Source of the DNA: a virus
Direction: 5' to 3' (one strand)
Virus record (IMG/VR): IMGVR_UViG_3300021440_000038
Location: 1-46,618 of that record
DNA length: 46,618 bases
Shown one piece after another: positions 20,983 to 30,915 of this stretch. The notes beneath the pieces were generated by a model. The model was not told the DNA's origin, ran no database searches, and was given only the letters and a program-made list of their open reading frames with translations. The position numbers and the translations under genes are program-made. Within the stretch, counting starts at the first letter, position 1, and each line of letters starts with the position of its first letter.

Positions 20983-21240
20983 ATGGGCGAATGCACTGTC
21001 AAGATCGAACGGCTCGTCAACGGCTATGAAGTCGAGATGAAAGACCCGGAGATCGTCAAGGCAAACATGAAGCCCAGCAAGGGGCCTTCGCCTTGGAAAG
21101 ACCCGAACGTCGGCTACGTGTTCAAGACCGTGGACGAGGTGCTGGCGTTTCTGAAAACCAATCTCGAAAAAGCTCTCCCGATGGATGAGTACGAGAGCAG
21201 CTTTGACGCAGCTTCAGCAGAGGAAGAAGGAGAAGACTGA
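20983..21240 (+). CDS. Hypothetical protein, 85 aa
   Basis: A small acidic protein with a conserved-looking core (GPSPWKDPNVGYVFKTVDEV) and an acidic end rich in Glu. Ribosome site GGAGGTCGCT. It ends in TGATG shared with the next gene. Its position in the head-tail segment suggests an assembly role, not otherwise shown. Confidence 0.7.
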   Translation: MGECTVKIERLVNGYEVEMKDPEIVKANMKPSKGPSPWKDPNVGYVFKTVDEVLAFLKTNLEKALPMDEYESSFDAASAEEEGED

Positions 21241-21563
21241 TGGTTGAGTACGAGGGCATTGAGCCCAACATCGAACCCGCGAAGAAGCCCCGACTGAAGG
21301 CGGTCAAGTCTGCGGCACCTGTCTCGCAGGACCGTGTGCGCATCCAGCTTGAAGAGGCTGATGACATTCCGCCCACCGGGCAGTTCGTCGGCTACAACGG
21401 CGTCGGCTACATCCTGCGCCCCGGCGTTCCTGTCGAAGTGCCGCTCGGCGTCAAGGAAATTCTCGACAACGCGGTGATCGACGTACCGCAGATCGACCCG
21501 GACACACGACAAGTCATTGGCACGCGCCCCAAGATGCGCTATCCCTACCGCTTGGTCCCTTGA
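21240..21563 (+). CDS. Hypothetical protein, 107 aa
   Basis: Coupled by TGATG to the gene before, with GAAGGAGAAGAC upstream. The amino third is disordered and basic. The remainder has a compact fold with VGYNGVGYILRPGVPVEVPL, a pattern shared with small head-region proteins of other short-tailed phages as far as I recall. No function can be given beyond probable head completion. Confidence 0.68.
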   Translation: MVEYEGIEPNIEPAKKPRLKAVKSAAPVSQDRVRIQLEEADDIPPTGQFVGYNGVGYILRPGVPVEVPLGVKEILDNAVIDVPQIDPDTRQVIGTRPKMRYPYRLVP

Positions 21564-21578
21564 ACATGAGATGGTCCG

Positions 21579-22340
21579 ATGAACCTTGGCGAACTGCGAG
21601 ACGAGCTTCGGGTCGGCATTCTGAACGACCGTTCTGACCGAGTTAGCGGGTCATCGGACTACCTCTGGACGGACGAGACGCTGACGCGATACATCAATGT
21701 CGCGCAGCGTCGTTTCGCTCGGCGCAGCCTGTGCCTGCGTGACAGTCGCACAGCAGAGGTGTGTCAGGTGACGCTGGTGACAGGTCAGACCGAGTACACC
21801 CTCAATCCTGCAGTGATCGCGGTGATCTCCGCGAAGATCGAAGGCGACGCGCAGGATTTGGCGCGCGGCGGACATACGGTATTCGGCGGTGTCCAAACAC
21901 CTGACACGCTGTATTTCGATGTGAACCAGCTCAGCACGCTGCCGCCCAGCAAGCCGTTGGCGTACAGCACAGATGAGACGTTGGTGGAAGATGACAACGG
22001 TGCAATCAGCACGGTCGTGCTGCGTGTCTACCCGGCCCCGAGCGATGCCTACAACGGCATCAAGATTTTGCTGCGTGTCGCGCGTTTGCCGCTGGACACG
22101 CTGAGCAACGACGCACAGCAGTGCGAAATTCCTGAGGATCACCAGCTGGAGATGCTGGACTGGGCGGCATATCTCGCACTGCGGATCGCCGATCACGACG
22201 CGGGAGATAGCCCGCGTGCAGAGAATTATGCCAAGTCATTCGAGATGCATGTGCAGGCTGCACGCAACGCGATGCTGCGCAAGCTGTTTGCCCCTACGCC
22301 GTGGGGCTTCGGTCGCGGCGGCTATATCTGGGAGCGGTAA
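21579..22340 (+). CDS. Head-to-tail adaptor protein
   Basis: A 253-residue protein opening with MNLGELRDELRVGILND and YLWTDETLTRYINVAQRRFA, the amino-terminal helix pattern of phage adaptor proteins that dock under the portal. A beta-rich middle follows, then a helical end (EMLDWAAYLALRIADHDAGD) and FGRGGYIWER. In short-tailed phages this protein joins the portal to the tail tube. The start ATG at 21579 has GAGATGGTCCG before it. Assigned by pattern and position. Confidence 0.8.
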   Translation: MNLGELRDELRVGILNDRSDRVSGSSDYLWTDETLTRYINVAQRRFARRSLCLRDSRTAEVCQVTLVTGQTEYTLNPAVIAVISAKIEGDAQDLARGGHTVFGGVQTPDTLYFDVNQLSTLPPSKPLAYSTDETLVEDDNGAISTVVLRVYPAPSDAYNGIKILLRVARLPLDTLSNDAQQCEIPEDHQLEMLDWAAYLALRIADHDAGDSPRAENYAKSFEMHVQAARNAMLRKLFAPTPWGFGRGGYIWER

Positions 22341-22342
22341 TC

Positions 22343-23746
22343 ATGGTTGCAGTAATCGACCCGAAGAAGCTGGCGACAAGCACGTACGGCATGCTGCCTT
22401 CGCAGACAGCTGAAGCGAAGAAGGTTGAGCAGTTCGCTCCGCAGGCGCGTTTCACTGAGCTGATGCGCAAGCCTGAGAACTACCCGAGCCTGCTTGAGAG
22501 TGAGCTGAATGGGTACGCGGAAGGGCGCGGCAAGATGCGCAACTTCCTGTCGTTCGGGCTTATGCCGACAGCGCCGCAGGCTATTGCGGAAGCTGGCGAG
22601 GCACCTGAAGAGGCCACTGAGAAGATGATGCAGGGGATGAAGGAAATTCGTCCGTTCTCGTACTACCCGAGCATGGCTGTTGGCGCGGCGCTGGAGCCTG
22701 CTGCGATGGTGATGAGCGGAGCAGCGGGTCTTGCGAGCGCAGGCATGGAGACGGTAGGCATCCCTGCCGCCGCAGCCATCGGTGCGGCTGCGGGCGATCT
22801 CGCGCACACGGGCTACAACTGGATTTGGGGCAACGACTACCCGACGCAGAAGGGTGAGACGCCGCAGGCAGGGGTGTCCGAGAAGGACGCGCGGCTGGCA
22901 GCGTACGCAGAGCAGCACCCGGAATACAAAGCCGCACAGGCGGCTTACGACGCTTCGCTGACACAAGGGCGCGCGCTTACAGGCGAGGCTGCTACGCGGC
23001 CTTCGGCTATCGCGTTCAGTAAGCTCTACACACCAGATGGCAAGCTCGCGCCGGGAGTAACACCGGAGCAGGAGGCGACCACGCGTGCGTGGGCTGCATA
23101 CGAAGCGAAGGGCTTGGCGGGCCAGACCCGAGACGGTCGGCGAGACGCATCGCGCTTCACCCCCGATGTGTTCGAGAACAACCCTGCCACCGCAGCAGCT
23201 GGCGGCACACTTGTTGGACGTGCATCGAGCGCGACAGGCGCACCGAGTGGCGCGGCTGGACAGGGAGCGCCGCAGTACGCTCCCGGCGCGATGGCCGACG
23301 CGATGGACCAGTACGAGGAGGAGCACCCCGGCAATCGTGGCGGCACCTTGACCACGTCGGAATACAACAAGCGCAAGGCGCAGGCCGAGGTTGATCGCGT
23401 GGATGGTCAGTACGCAGCTCTGGGGGCGCAGCTTGGTTTCGCCGACCCCAAGCTCGCTGTCGCGCTTGGCCGCAAGGGGCAGTTCACGCATGGCATGGTC
23501 AACGCCGCGATCCTGCAGCAGCAGGTGCGGTCGTCGGAAAAGCTCGACGCGAAGACTGACATCTACCGCCGCAAGATTGCGGCGGTAGAGGCGGCGTACG
23601 CAGCAGCTGAGCAGCTTCCTGATACCGATCCACGTAAGGAGCAGATCAAGTCTCGCGCGCAGGCGACGCTGGATGAGATATTCAATACGATCAATGCCCC
23701 CGGCTCTGTTGTTACAATCCCCAGCGCTCCGCAGACTGGTAATTAA
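22343..23746 (+). CDS. Internal virion protein with hydrophobic segments
   Basis: A 467-residue protein. The ATG at 22343 has GGGAGCGG upstream; the longer reading from 22301 lies inside the adaptor gene and is rejected. Residues 112-155 are rich in Gly/Ala with hydrophobic runs (AAMVMSGAAGLASAG, AAAAIGAAAGDLA), able to insert in membranes as ejected proteins do. The rest is helical with Gln/Ala-rich parts. The partner is the giant protein encoded next. A role in forming the DNA channel through the host envelope is inferred from position. Confidence 0.72.
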   Translation: MVAVIDPKKLATSTYGMLPSQTAEAKKVEQFAPQARFTELMRKPENYPSLLESELNGYAEGRGKMRNFLSFGLMPTAPQAIAEAGEAPEEATEKMMQGMKEIRPFSYYPSMAVGAALEPAAMVMSGAAGLASAGMETVGIPAAAAIGAAAGDLAHTGYNWIWGNDYPTQKGETPQAGVSEKDARLAAYAEQHPEYKAAQAAYDASLTQGRALTGEAATRPSAIAFSKLYTPDGKLAPGVTPEQEATTRAWAAYEAKGLAGQTRDGRRDASRFTPDVFENNPATAAAGGTLVGRASSATGAPSGAAGQGAPQYAPGAMADAMDQYEEEHPGNRGGTLTTSEYNKRKAQAEVDRVDGQYAALGAQLGFADPKLAVALGRKGQFTHGMVNAAILQQQVRSSEKLDAKTDIYRRKIAAVEAAYAAAEQLPDTDPRKEQIKSRAQATLDEIFNTINAPGSVVTIPSAPQTGN

Positions 23747-23758
23747 GGGTAAGCCCGC

Positions 23759-26700
23759 ATGGCTTCGATCTTGGACGACCCGAACCGTGACGCTTCGATC
23801 AGGGCGATGGCAGACGCGATCATCAACGGTCCCGCGCCTGCGGCGCAGCCGAAGCGAAACTTGTTCACGGCAGGTGTCAGCTCGGGTATCGATCAGCTGC
23901 AGGCGCTGAGCGGTCGTGCCATTCAGGCAGTCGGCGACGCAGCAGAGATGCCAACTGTCTCTGACTTCGGCAAGGGCATCGCAGATCGTAATTTCGCGGA
24001 AGCTGCAGCGAATGGACGCCCCGATCTGGAGAACCGTCCCGATCTCGCGCACTGGACTGACTACCCTGCATGGGCGGCGTATCAGGCATCCAAGCAGCTG
24101 CCGACACTTGCCGCAGCACTGGTGGCTTACAAGCTCGGCGGCGCGAAGCTCGCAGGCGCGATCCCCGAAGAACTCGCGACTGCTGGGGCGTACGCCCCAC
24201 GCATCATGGGTGGCGGCGGTGCGCGCATCGGCATGGCTGCAGCCGAGCGTGAAGCAGCGCAGACAGCGGGCGCTCAGATGGTCGCGGGTATCGCGTCGCA
24301 AGCACCTGTCATGTACCCGCAGGCTGTGGGCAGCATGTACGATGAGGCGGTGAACTCTGGTACGACCGGGAAGGATGCGGCGAACAAGGCTCTTGCGCTC
24401 GGTGTGCCTTACTCGCTCATGGAGGGCTTTGAGCCCGGATCGCTGTCGGGCGTGGTCAAGACCGGCCTTGCAGGCGGGATGTTCAAGCGGCTCGGCACGG
24501 GTGCGCTCACCGCTGCCGCAACCGAGACTGTCACCGAGGGTGTGCAGACAGGTATGGAGCAGAGCTTCCGTCCTGACCTCACTCCGCGTGAGAAGATGTC
24601 GAACATCATCGAAGGCGCGATTGCAGGCGGTGTGGTCGGCGGACTGTTCGGTGGTGTCGCGGGTGTGCTTGGTGGTAACCCGCACATCAAGAAAGCTGCG
24701 CCCGGTGATGTCGGCAACTCCGAGCTGGCGAAAACCGTGGACAACGCGCTCGGTACGTCCGAGGGCGGGCTGAACCTCAAGGTTCATGGTCAGCCTATCG
24801 CGCAGCCCAGCGAAACACGCCCGCTGGCGGGCTTGAGTGAGAGAGAGCTGCTTGCCCGCTTGAGCATGGTGCAGGCGCGCGAGATGGACGCGCGCAAGGG
24901 CACCGGCGAGTCCAACCCTCAGGCGTCGCTGATCGCTCAGCAGATCAATCACGAGCTGGACATTCGTCAAGGTCGTATCGACCCGGATGCGCCGACACCG
25001 AATGATCCTGCGCAAGCCGAGCTGCTAGACATCAACAAGCGGGTCAGTGACGGCACAGCGACTGCGCAAGACATCGCGCGTGCGCGCATGTTGCAGGAAG
25101 GCCCTGTCGCAGCCAATACCAGCCCCGACCGTGGACCTCAGGCAGAGCCTGCGCTGGTTCCCGACGTGGATGGTCGCTTGACGGCGAACTTGCGTGAGCA
25201 GCCGTCGTTCGATCTTGTCGATCCGCGCACGAAGGAAGCGCGGGGCGAGCAGCTGACACCTGAGGCGACAGCGCAGCGCGAAGCCGCCACGAGCATGGAC
25301 GAGGCTGTCAGCCAGAAGCTGGCGGGCACCAAGCCTGTCACCGATGATGTGCGCGCGGCGCAGGACGAAGAGTTCTACGGCAAGACGACTGCTGGGTGGG
25401 CTGCAGAGGCCAAGGCGTCAAAGCCGCAGGATCATGTTGACCGGGTCATCACTGTCATCAACGCCATCAATGCGGCAGACAGCGCCGATGGCGGCCGTGG
25501 CCGTGCGCTACCCAAGAGCCTGAAGGACAAGGCCGAGGAGATCGGCCTCACGCACAAGGATGGTTCCCCGCGTGATCTGCAGGCTGAGGTGAATGACGCA
25601 CTCTTGGAGTACAGCGACAAGCTGAAGCGCGCGACGCTCACCAACACTGCGCAGGCGAACACCGCTGCCGAGAAGTTCAAGAACGAAACACTCGTCCCTC
25701 TGCGCCAGAAGTTGCAGACCTTGCAGGAGGCCCAGAAGCGTCTCGCGGGTGCGCCTCAGGCAACTGGACCCCTGACGCCCCAGCAGTTGCTGGGCATCAA
25801 GCCCGGTAACGTCTCAGAGGCTGATGCGCAGGCATTGGCGGCAGCGCCCCCGGCTCCCGTAGCCCCGACGTTCACCCAGCGGTTCCGGGGCGCAGGGGCG
25901 CCCAACTTTAACGCGAATGTTGCTGAGGAGGCCCCGGCCCCGGCAGTCGCCAACGTCCCGCCGCCCAAAGCCGCCGACATGGCGCAGGTGAGCGAGCGGT
26001 GGGCGCAGGGCAGGGTCGGGCAGACGCAGGCTGAGAGGATGGCTGCCCGCGAAGCAGTGGCCTCAGCGCCCGCCGCTGTCAATCCTACGGCCATTCCCAA
26101 CGCCACCGCGCAGGGCACGGCGTTCTCCCCAGCTGGGCGGGCCGTCCCGGTCAGTGAGCCGACCAAGATTGTCACTGCGCAGGATCGCGCCAAGGCTCGG
26201 CGTACAGGTAAGCGCACACCCGCTGCGACCGTTGTCCCGGTGGAGGCCCCGCTGGCGGGAGGCACCAGTTTCCGGGGTGAGGCCCCGGTTGCGCCGCAGG
26301 CTGCGACAGACATCGAACCGAATAGCGCACGCGCCCAGATCGTGACGCAGCTCATGCGCTCCAAGCTGGAGCGCATCTCGCAGACCGATGACGTGGGACG
26401 CCCCCTGCGTCAGGCCGCGTCTGAAGCATTGGCAGGGCTCGACGCCTTCCAGCCGGGTGCCGATGCGACAGCTGCCCGTGTTCTGGCCGAGCACGCGGTG
26501 GTCACGGGCGACATCGTCTTCAGCCGTCGCAACCCGATCACAGCCGAGCCGCCCATGTCCGAAGAAGCCTTCGGACAGGCGATGCAGGCGGCAACTCGCA
26601 AGATGCCTGTCTCCGCGTTGAACGCGATCACTGTGGTGAGGTCGGTCGAGAACCTGCCTGCCGAGGTGCTGGCGGCTGCTGAGAAGATGGGCATCCACCC

Positions 26701-29700
26701 GTCAGAGGTTCGCGGTGTGTTGCATGACGGCATGGCCTACGTGGTGCAGAACCACGTTAGCTCTCAGGCAGAGCTGAACGATGTAATCGCCCATGAAATC
26801 TTCGGGCACGGCGGCGCTCGCGCACTCTTCGGCGACAGGCGTGTCGCAATGCTCTCCACAGCGTTCAAGCTCGCGGGAGATACCGAGGGTTTCCGGCGCA
26901 CTGTCGCGCAGTTCGGTATCAGCGGGCGCGAGTTCGATAACCTGTTCCCGGCGCGGGAGCTTACAGATCAGGATCGCGCGCAAATCGTTGACGAGCTGCT
27001 GGCGATGGCTGCAGGTCGCGCAGGTGGTAAGCTCAAGACGGCGCTGCTCTCGTGGGTCGGTACGTTCAAGAGCATGCTGATCAGGGCGCTTGACGCCATT
27101 GGCTTGCGCGAGGTGGCGGATCGCTTGAACAGGTTCGACGCGGCGACCTTCGCGGCCACGATGGCGCAGATGAAGTATGCCGTGGAGATGGGCGGCAACC
27201 TCGGCGGCGGTGATACGGTGTTCTCGCGCGTCACGGTCCCGGCAACGCCGGACGGCCTGAACGAGAGCACGCAGAACCTGACGAAGTCCGTCTCGCGCGT
27301 CGAGGACTGGTTCCACTCGCGGGATTGGTCCACACTCTCGCTCAAGGCCAACCAGCTGAACCTCTACACCAGCTCGGCGGGTCACATCGTCGATACCTTC
27401 GGACCGATGTTCCAGCGCGAGGACGGCACCAACCCGCTCAAGGATTGGTGGGAGGCCAACCGTCTGCGCGGTGTCACCGAACAGCGTCTCGCTCACCTTG
27501 TGCAGGTGGGTCACCGCATGTTCGAGAAGGTGATGCAGAATGATCCCAAGGCCGCCAAGAAGATCGGCGATCTCATGGGCTACACGTCCTACAACATCGA
27601 CCCCGCGAAGACGTGGGAAGAGCACGAGTGGCTGCATAAGACCGACAACGAGGAGGCGTTGAAGGGCCACGTGCGTGAGGCGAACAAGATTTATCGTGAT
27701 CTGCGCCAGAACCACGCGGAGGCTGCGGCAACTTACGACGCGTTCCATAACACGAACGAGAGCCTGCACTTCGCGCAGCAGGCCGTGTCGCTCTACAACC
27801 TCATGATGCTCGACAACGCGGTGCCCGAGGGCGTCAAGGAGAAGCTGCGCTCGGACCCGAAGTTCGGCAACCCGATGGAGAAGTACCTCCAGATGGAGGG
27901 CACCTACGACAATCCGAAAGCATCGCGCGACTACTGGTACAGCTACGGCACGCAGCTGCTGGCAGAGGCAGAGGAGTATGTCGCTGCGCAGCGCGGGCTC
28001 GCGAACATCAGCGACAAGGAGACGAAGGCAAAGCTGAACGTCAGCACCAGCTCTATCGCCTCGCGTATTCGCTCCATCAATCAGGAGCGCGACGCAATGG
28101 CGCAGTCGCCATACTTCCACCTTGGCCGCTTCGGCGACTACGTGCTCTCCTTCCACATCAAGAAGGACGCGAAGGGCAACTCCGACCCGGCGTCGATGGA
28201 CCGCATCGTCACAGCGTTCAGGCAGGCTGGCCTTGAAGGTATTGAGATGAACGGCGAGTACAACAAGGACGGTGTGGTGATCCCGAAGGATGCCACGCGC
28301 GCCAACGCCTTCATGCGGTTCGAGAACAAGGTGAAGATGGACGAGGCTCGCCGCGTTGCCGAGATGCTGGCGAAGGAAGGCCATGTGCTCAACGAGATCA
28401 CCGGGACCGAGGACGGCGAAGGCGACAAGCGCATTAAGACCTTCTCGCGCGAGCACGAGCAGAGCGCGCTGGCCTTCCAGAAGATGCAGAGCCCTGAGTG
28501 GGCTCGCGACCTCATGGACCGCCTCAACGCCGAGGAGTTCGGCAAGCGTGAAGGCATGACCGAAGGCGAGCGTCAGCTGGCCGGGAACATGAAGGGCGAG
28601 TTCGAGCGTTACGTGCGCCAGTACTTCCTCAACCTGCTGCCGGACACAGCGGTGTCCAAGGTCATGGTCCACCGCAACAACGTGCCGGGTTACTCGGCTG
28701 ACATGATCCGCTCCTACCTGTTCCGCACGCAGGTGGGTGGTCGCGCGCTGGCGAACCTCTACGCATCGGCGCGCATGTCGAGCGCGAGGCAGGGCATGAT
28801 CGCTGCGGCCAACGACGCCAAGGCCGACAGCGACACGACGAGGGCGATGCTGAAGCAGAACGTGGTGAACGAGCTGTTCACGCGCGACGCACAGCGCCCG
28901 CTGGTGGTGCGCAACAACTTCATCGACACGTGGCGCGCAGTGAACCACGCGTACTTCCTCGGCATGTCGCCGTCCTACATGGCGGTGAACATGACGCAGC
29001 TCGGCGTGCTGCTGTGGCCGGAACTGTCGAAGCGGTTCGGCTTCATTCCCTCGGCCAAGGCCATCGGCAAGGTGACCCCCAAGGCGATGAAGATCATGGC
29101 TGCGGTGATCAAGGAGGGCGGCAAGCTCGGCTGGAACAACCTGCCTGACGCGTCGATCAGCCGCGAGGTGCTGAGCAAGGTCAACGGCCTCACGGAGGCG
29201 GACATCAACTTCATCATGCGCGTGGTGAACTCGGGCGTGATCGACATCGGCTCGCAGTCTCGCGAACTGGGTCGCGTCGTGGAAGGCACAGCTAACAGCA
29301 AGGTCGAGGGCGCACTGCGCTGGGCCTCGGCGGCAGGCTACTACTCGGAAATGACATCGCGCCTTGTTGCTGCGATGTCAGCTCGCGAGCTGCACGGCGG
29401 CAACAGCAGCAATGAGGAACTGTACAAGTACGTTGACGAGACGGTGCGTCAGTCGATGCTCTCCTACGAGACATGGAACCAAGCGCGTGCCACAGGACGC
29501 ATGGGGCTTGCGGGTCCGATGACCCCGGTCATGACGAGCTTCCTGCAGTACACCTTCCAGCTGACAGAGAAGCTGTACCGCGAACTCGCGACGGCCTTCT
29601 GGCGCGCAGGCAAGACGAACGAGGAGCGTGTCGCCTCTCGCAAGTTCTTGGCTGCTCACCTTGGTGCCGTGACGATGCTGACAGGCACGCTCGGCATGCC

Positions 29701-30523
29701 GATGGCCTCGGTCTTCGCCAAGGCGTTCGACAGCCTGCGCGATGTGTTCGGTGACCCCGATGACGAGCCGTCCGACATCCGCACATCCTACCGCAACATG
29801 CTGGATGACATGCTAGGCAAAGATGTGGCTGAGGTGGTCGCACGCGGCGTGCCTCGTGCATTCGGTGCCGATGTCTCGCAGCGCGCAGGCGAGCAGGACA
29901 TCCTGCCCTTCGCGCACATGGTCAGCAAGCTGATGACGGATCGCGGCAAGTGGGATGACCGCGTGAAGGACTGGGCTCTACAGACGTTGGGCTCTCCGGT
30001 CAGCATGATCTCGAACATCATCGATGGCGGCAACAAGATGTACGCTGGCGATTTCAAGGCGGGCTTCCTGCAGGCCATGCCGACAGCGATCAAGGGTCTG
30101 GGCAGGGCGTACTATCTCGCCACCGAAGGCTACGTGGATGCCAAGGGCAACAAGCTGCCGATGGATGTCGGAACCTTCGACGTGCTGACGCAGGCGCTGG
30201 GCTTCAACACCTCGCGCAAGGCCGAATATTCGGAGGAGCGCGGTGCACAGGCAGCGCTCAAGGGTGACAGGTATCGCAGGGCGCAGATACTGCGGAACGA
30301 TCTTGCGCAGGCCATTGAGGCGGGCGACCCGGAGGGCATTCAGGACGCAGCTGCGGCGGCGCAGCGCTTCGACGCGAAGAACCCGGATTTCCAAGTGATG
30401 CCTACAATCGCTTCAGTGGTCAGGTCGCGCGCACGTGAGCGTATGAAGGCCGAAATGACCGATAGTCCGCTGGGTACGAAGCCGACGCTGGCCGACCGGA
30501 CAGCGTTTGGGAACTTGGATTGA
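23759..30523 (+). CDS. Giant internal virion protein, 2254 aa, with metallopeptidase-like motif
   Basis: The largest gene of the genome, 15 percent of its length. Residues 285-305 are Gly/Val-rich and hydrophobic (GAIAGGVVGGLFGGVAGVLG). Residues 320-900 are disordered, Ala/Pro/Gln-rich. H1012-E-I-F-G-H1017 followed by GGARALFGD resembles the HExxGH motif of metallopeptidase-like domains in large phage polyproteins. The carboxyl 500 residues (MLTGTLGMPMASVF onward, DILPFAHMVSKLM) recall the LPD38-type end of polyvalent proteins; this is from memory and unverified. It is probably packaged and ejected with the DNA. Ribosome site TAAGGGTAAGCCCGC. Confidence 0.85.
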   Translation: MASILDDPNRDASIRAMADAIINGPAPAAQPKRNLFTAGVSSGIDQLQALSGRAIQAVGDAAEMPTVSDFGKGIADRNFAEAAANGRPDLENRPDLAHWTDYPAWAAYQASKQLPTLAAALVAYKLGGAKLAGAIPEELATAGAYAPRIMGGGGARIGMAAAEREAAQTAGAQMVAGIASQAPVMYPQAVGSMYDEAVNSGTTGKDAANKALALGVPYSLMEGFEPGSLSGVVKTGLAGGMFKRLGTGALTAAATETVTEGVQTGMEQSFRPDLTPREKMSNIIEGAIAGGVVGGLFGGVAGVLGGNPHIKKAAPGDVGNSELAKTVDNALGTSEGGLNLKVHGQPIAQPSETRPLAGLSERELLARLSMVQAREMDARKGTGESNPQASLIAQQINHELDIRQGRIDPDAPTPNDPAQAELLDINKRVSDGTATAQDIARARMLQEGPVAANTSPDRGPQAEPALVPDVDGRLTANLREQPSFDLVDPRTKEARGEQLTPEATAQREAATSMDEAVSQKLAGTKPVTDDVRAAQDEEFYGKTTAGWAAEAKASKPQDHVDRVITVINAINAADSADGGRGRALPKSLKDKAEEIGLTHKDGSPRDLQAEVNDALLEYSDKLKRATLTNTAQANTAAEKFKNETLVPLRQKLQTLQEAQKRLAGAPQATGPLTPQQLLGIKPGNVSEADAQALAAAPPAPVAPTFTQRFRGAGAPNFNANVAEEAPAPAVANVPPPKAADMAQVSERWAQGRVGQTQAERMAAREAVASAPAAVNPTAIPNATAQGTAFSPAGRAVPVSEPTKIVTAQDRAKARRTGKRTPAATVVPVEAPLAGGTSFRGEAPVAPQAATDIEPNSARAQIVTQLMRSKLERISQTDDVGRPLRQAASEALAGLDAFQPGADATAARVLAEHAVVTGDIVFSRRNPITAEPPMSEEAFGQAMQAATRKMPVSALNAITVVRSVENLPAEVLAAAEKMGIHPSEVRGVLHDGMAYVVQNHVSSQAELNDVIAHEIFGHGGARALFGDRRVAMLSTAFKLAGDTEGFRRTVAQFGISGREFDNLFPARELTDQDRAQIVDELLAMAAGRAGGKLKTALLSWVGTFKSMLIRALDAIGLREVADRLNRFDAATFAATMAQMKYAVEMGGNLGGGDTVFSRVTVPATPDGLNESTQNLTKSVSRVEDWFHSRDWSTLSLKANQLNLYTSSAGHIVDTFGPMFQREDGTNPLKDWWEANRLRGVTEQRLAHLVQVGHRMFEKVMQNDPKAAKKIGDLMGYTSYNIDPAKTWEEHEWLHKTDNEEALKGHVREANKIYRDLRQNHAEAAATYDAFHNTNESLHFAQQAVSLYNLMMLDNAVPEGVKEKLRSDPKFGNPMEKYLQMEGTYDNPKASRDYWYSYGTQLLAEAEEYVAAQRGLANISDKETKAKLNVSTSSIASRIRSINQERDAMAQSPYFHLGRFGDYVLSFHIKKDAKGNSDPASMDRIVTAFRQAGLEGIEMNGEYNKDGVVIPKDATRANAFMRFENKVKMDEARRVAEMLAKEGHVLNEITGTEDGEGDKRIKTFSREHEQSALAFQKMQSPEWARDLMDRLNAEEFGKREGMTEGERQLAGNMKGEFERYVRQYFLNLLPDTAVSKVMVHRNNVPGYSADMIRSYLFRTQVGGRALANLYASARMSSARQGMIAAANDAKADSDTTRAMLKQNVVNELFTRDAQRPLVVRNNFIDTWRAVNHAYFLGMSPSYMAVNMTQLGVLLWPELSKRFGFIPSAKAIGKVTPKAMKIMAAVIKEGGKLGWNNLPDASISREVLSKVNGLTEADINFIMRVVNSGVIDIGSQSRELGRVVEGTANSKVEGALRWASAAGYYSEMTSRLVAAMSARELHGGNSSNEELYKYVDETVRQSMLSYETWNQARATGRMGLAGPMTPVMTSFLQYTFQLTEKLYRELATAFWRAGKTNEERVASRKFLAAHLGAVTMLTGTLGMPMASVFAKAFDSLRDVFGDPDDEPSDIRTSYRNMLDDMLGKDVAEVVARGVPRAFGADVSQRAGEQDILPFAHMVSKLMTDRGKWDDRVKDWALQTLGSPVSMISNIIDGGNKMYAGDFKAGFLQAMPTAIKGLGRAYYLATEGYVDAKGNKLPMDVGTFDVLTQALGFNTSRKAEYSEERGAQAALKGDRYRRAQILRNDLAQAIEAGDPEGIQDAAAAAQRFDAKNPDFQVMPTIASVVRSRARERMKAEMTDSPLGTKPTLADRTAFGNLD

Positions 30524-30547
30524 TTTTGTGACACGTTCGTGTAGATT
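30520..30547 (+). promoter_or_regulatory. Possible internal late promoter
   Basis: TTGATT (30520-30525), 16 bases, TAGATT (30542-30547), overlapping the end of the giant gene. It would start transcription just before the tail fibre cluster. Moderate match only. Confidence 0.45.
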
Positions 30548-30567
30548 GCCGCAAACGAGGATGGGTG

Positions 30568-30915
30568 ATGGCTGCCGTACACAACATTACAATTGAGCAG
30601 GGTGCAACCTTCCGGCTCAGCGCCATCTGGAAAGACGCGGGTGGCACCCCCATCAATTTGACGGGGTACACCGCACGCATGATGGTGCGTCGAACTTACA
30701 AGGATGCGGCTCCCTTGCTGACGTTCACGACCGAGAACGGTGCTATTGTTCTCGGCGGCTCGGCAGGTACTGTCGAGGTGACAGGGCTTGCAACGCTTAC
30801 CGACGATGTACCAGCCAAGAGCTGTGTGTGGGACATCGAGCTTGTGAGCCCGACCGGGTTCGTGAAGCGCTTGCTTGAGGGCGTGGCGGTTGTCACACCG
30901 GAGGTCACGAAGTGA
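30568..30915 (+). CDS. Probable tail protein with Ig-like fold, 115 aa
   Basis: The start is the ATG at 30568, seven bases after GAGG. ITIEQGATFRLSAIWKDAGG and NLTGYTARMMVRRTY match the opening of small beta-sandwich domains found in phage baseplate or fibre-attachment proteins. It ends in GTGA shared with the next gene. It is the first of a string of fibre genes, so it may anchor fibres to the tail; inferred. Confidence 0.72.
   Translation: MAAVHNITIEQGATFRLSAIWKDAGGTPINLTGYTARMMVRRTYKDAAPLLTFTTENGAIVLGGSAGTVEVTGLATLTDDVPAKSCVWDIELVSPTGFVKRLLEGVAVVTPEVTK

Noticed and set aside
22301-22342. A GTG start for the internal virion protein inside the adaptor gene
   Set aside because: The ATG at 22343 has a good ribosome site and begins just after the adaptor stop.
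22322-25015. An 897-codon open frame on the minus strand opposite the internal virion genes
   Set aside because: No ribosome site, Arg/Leu/Cys-rich implausible protein, and it mirrors two well-supported plus-strand genes; a product of GC-rich codon bias.
26702-28948. A 748-codon minus-strand frame opposite the giant virion gene
   Set aside because: His/Arg/Val-rich composition typical of antisense frames, no ribosome site, no family resemblance.
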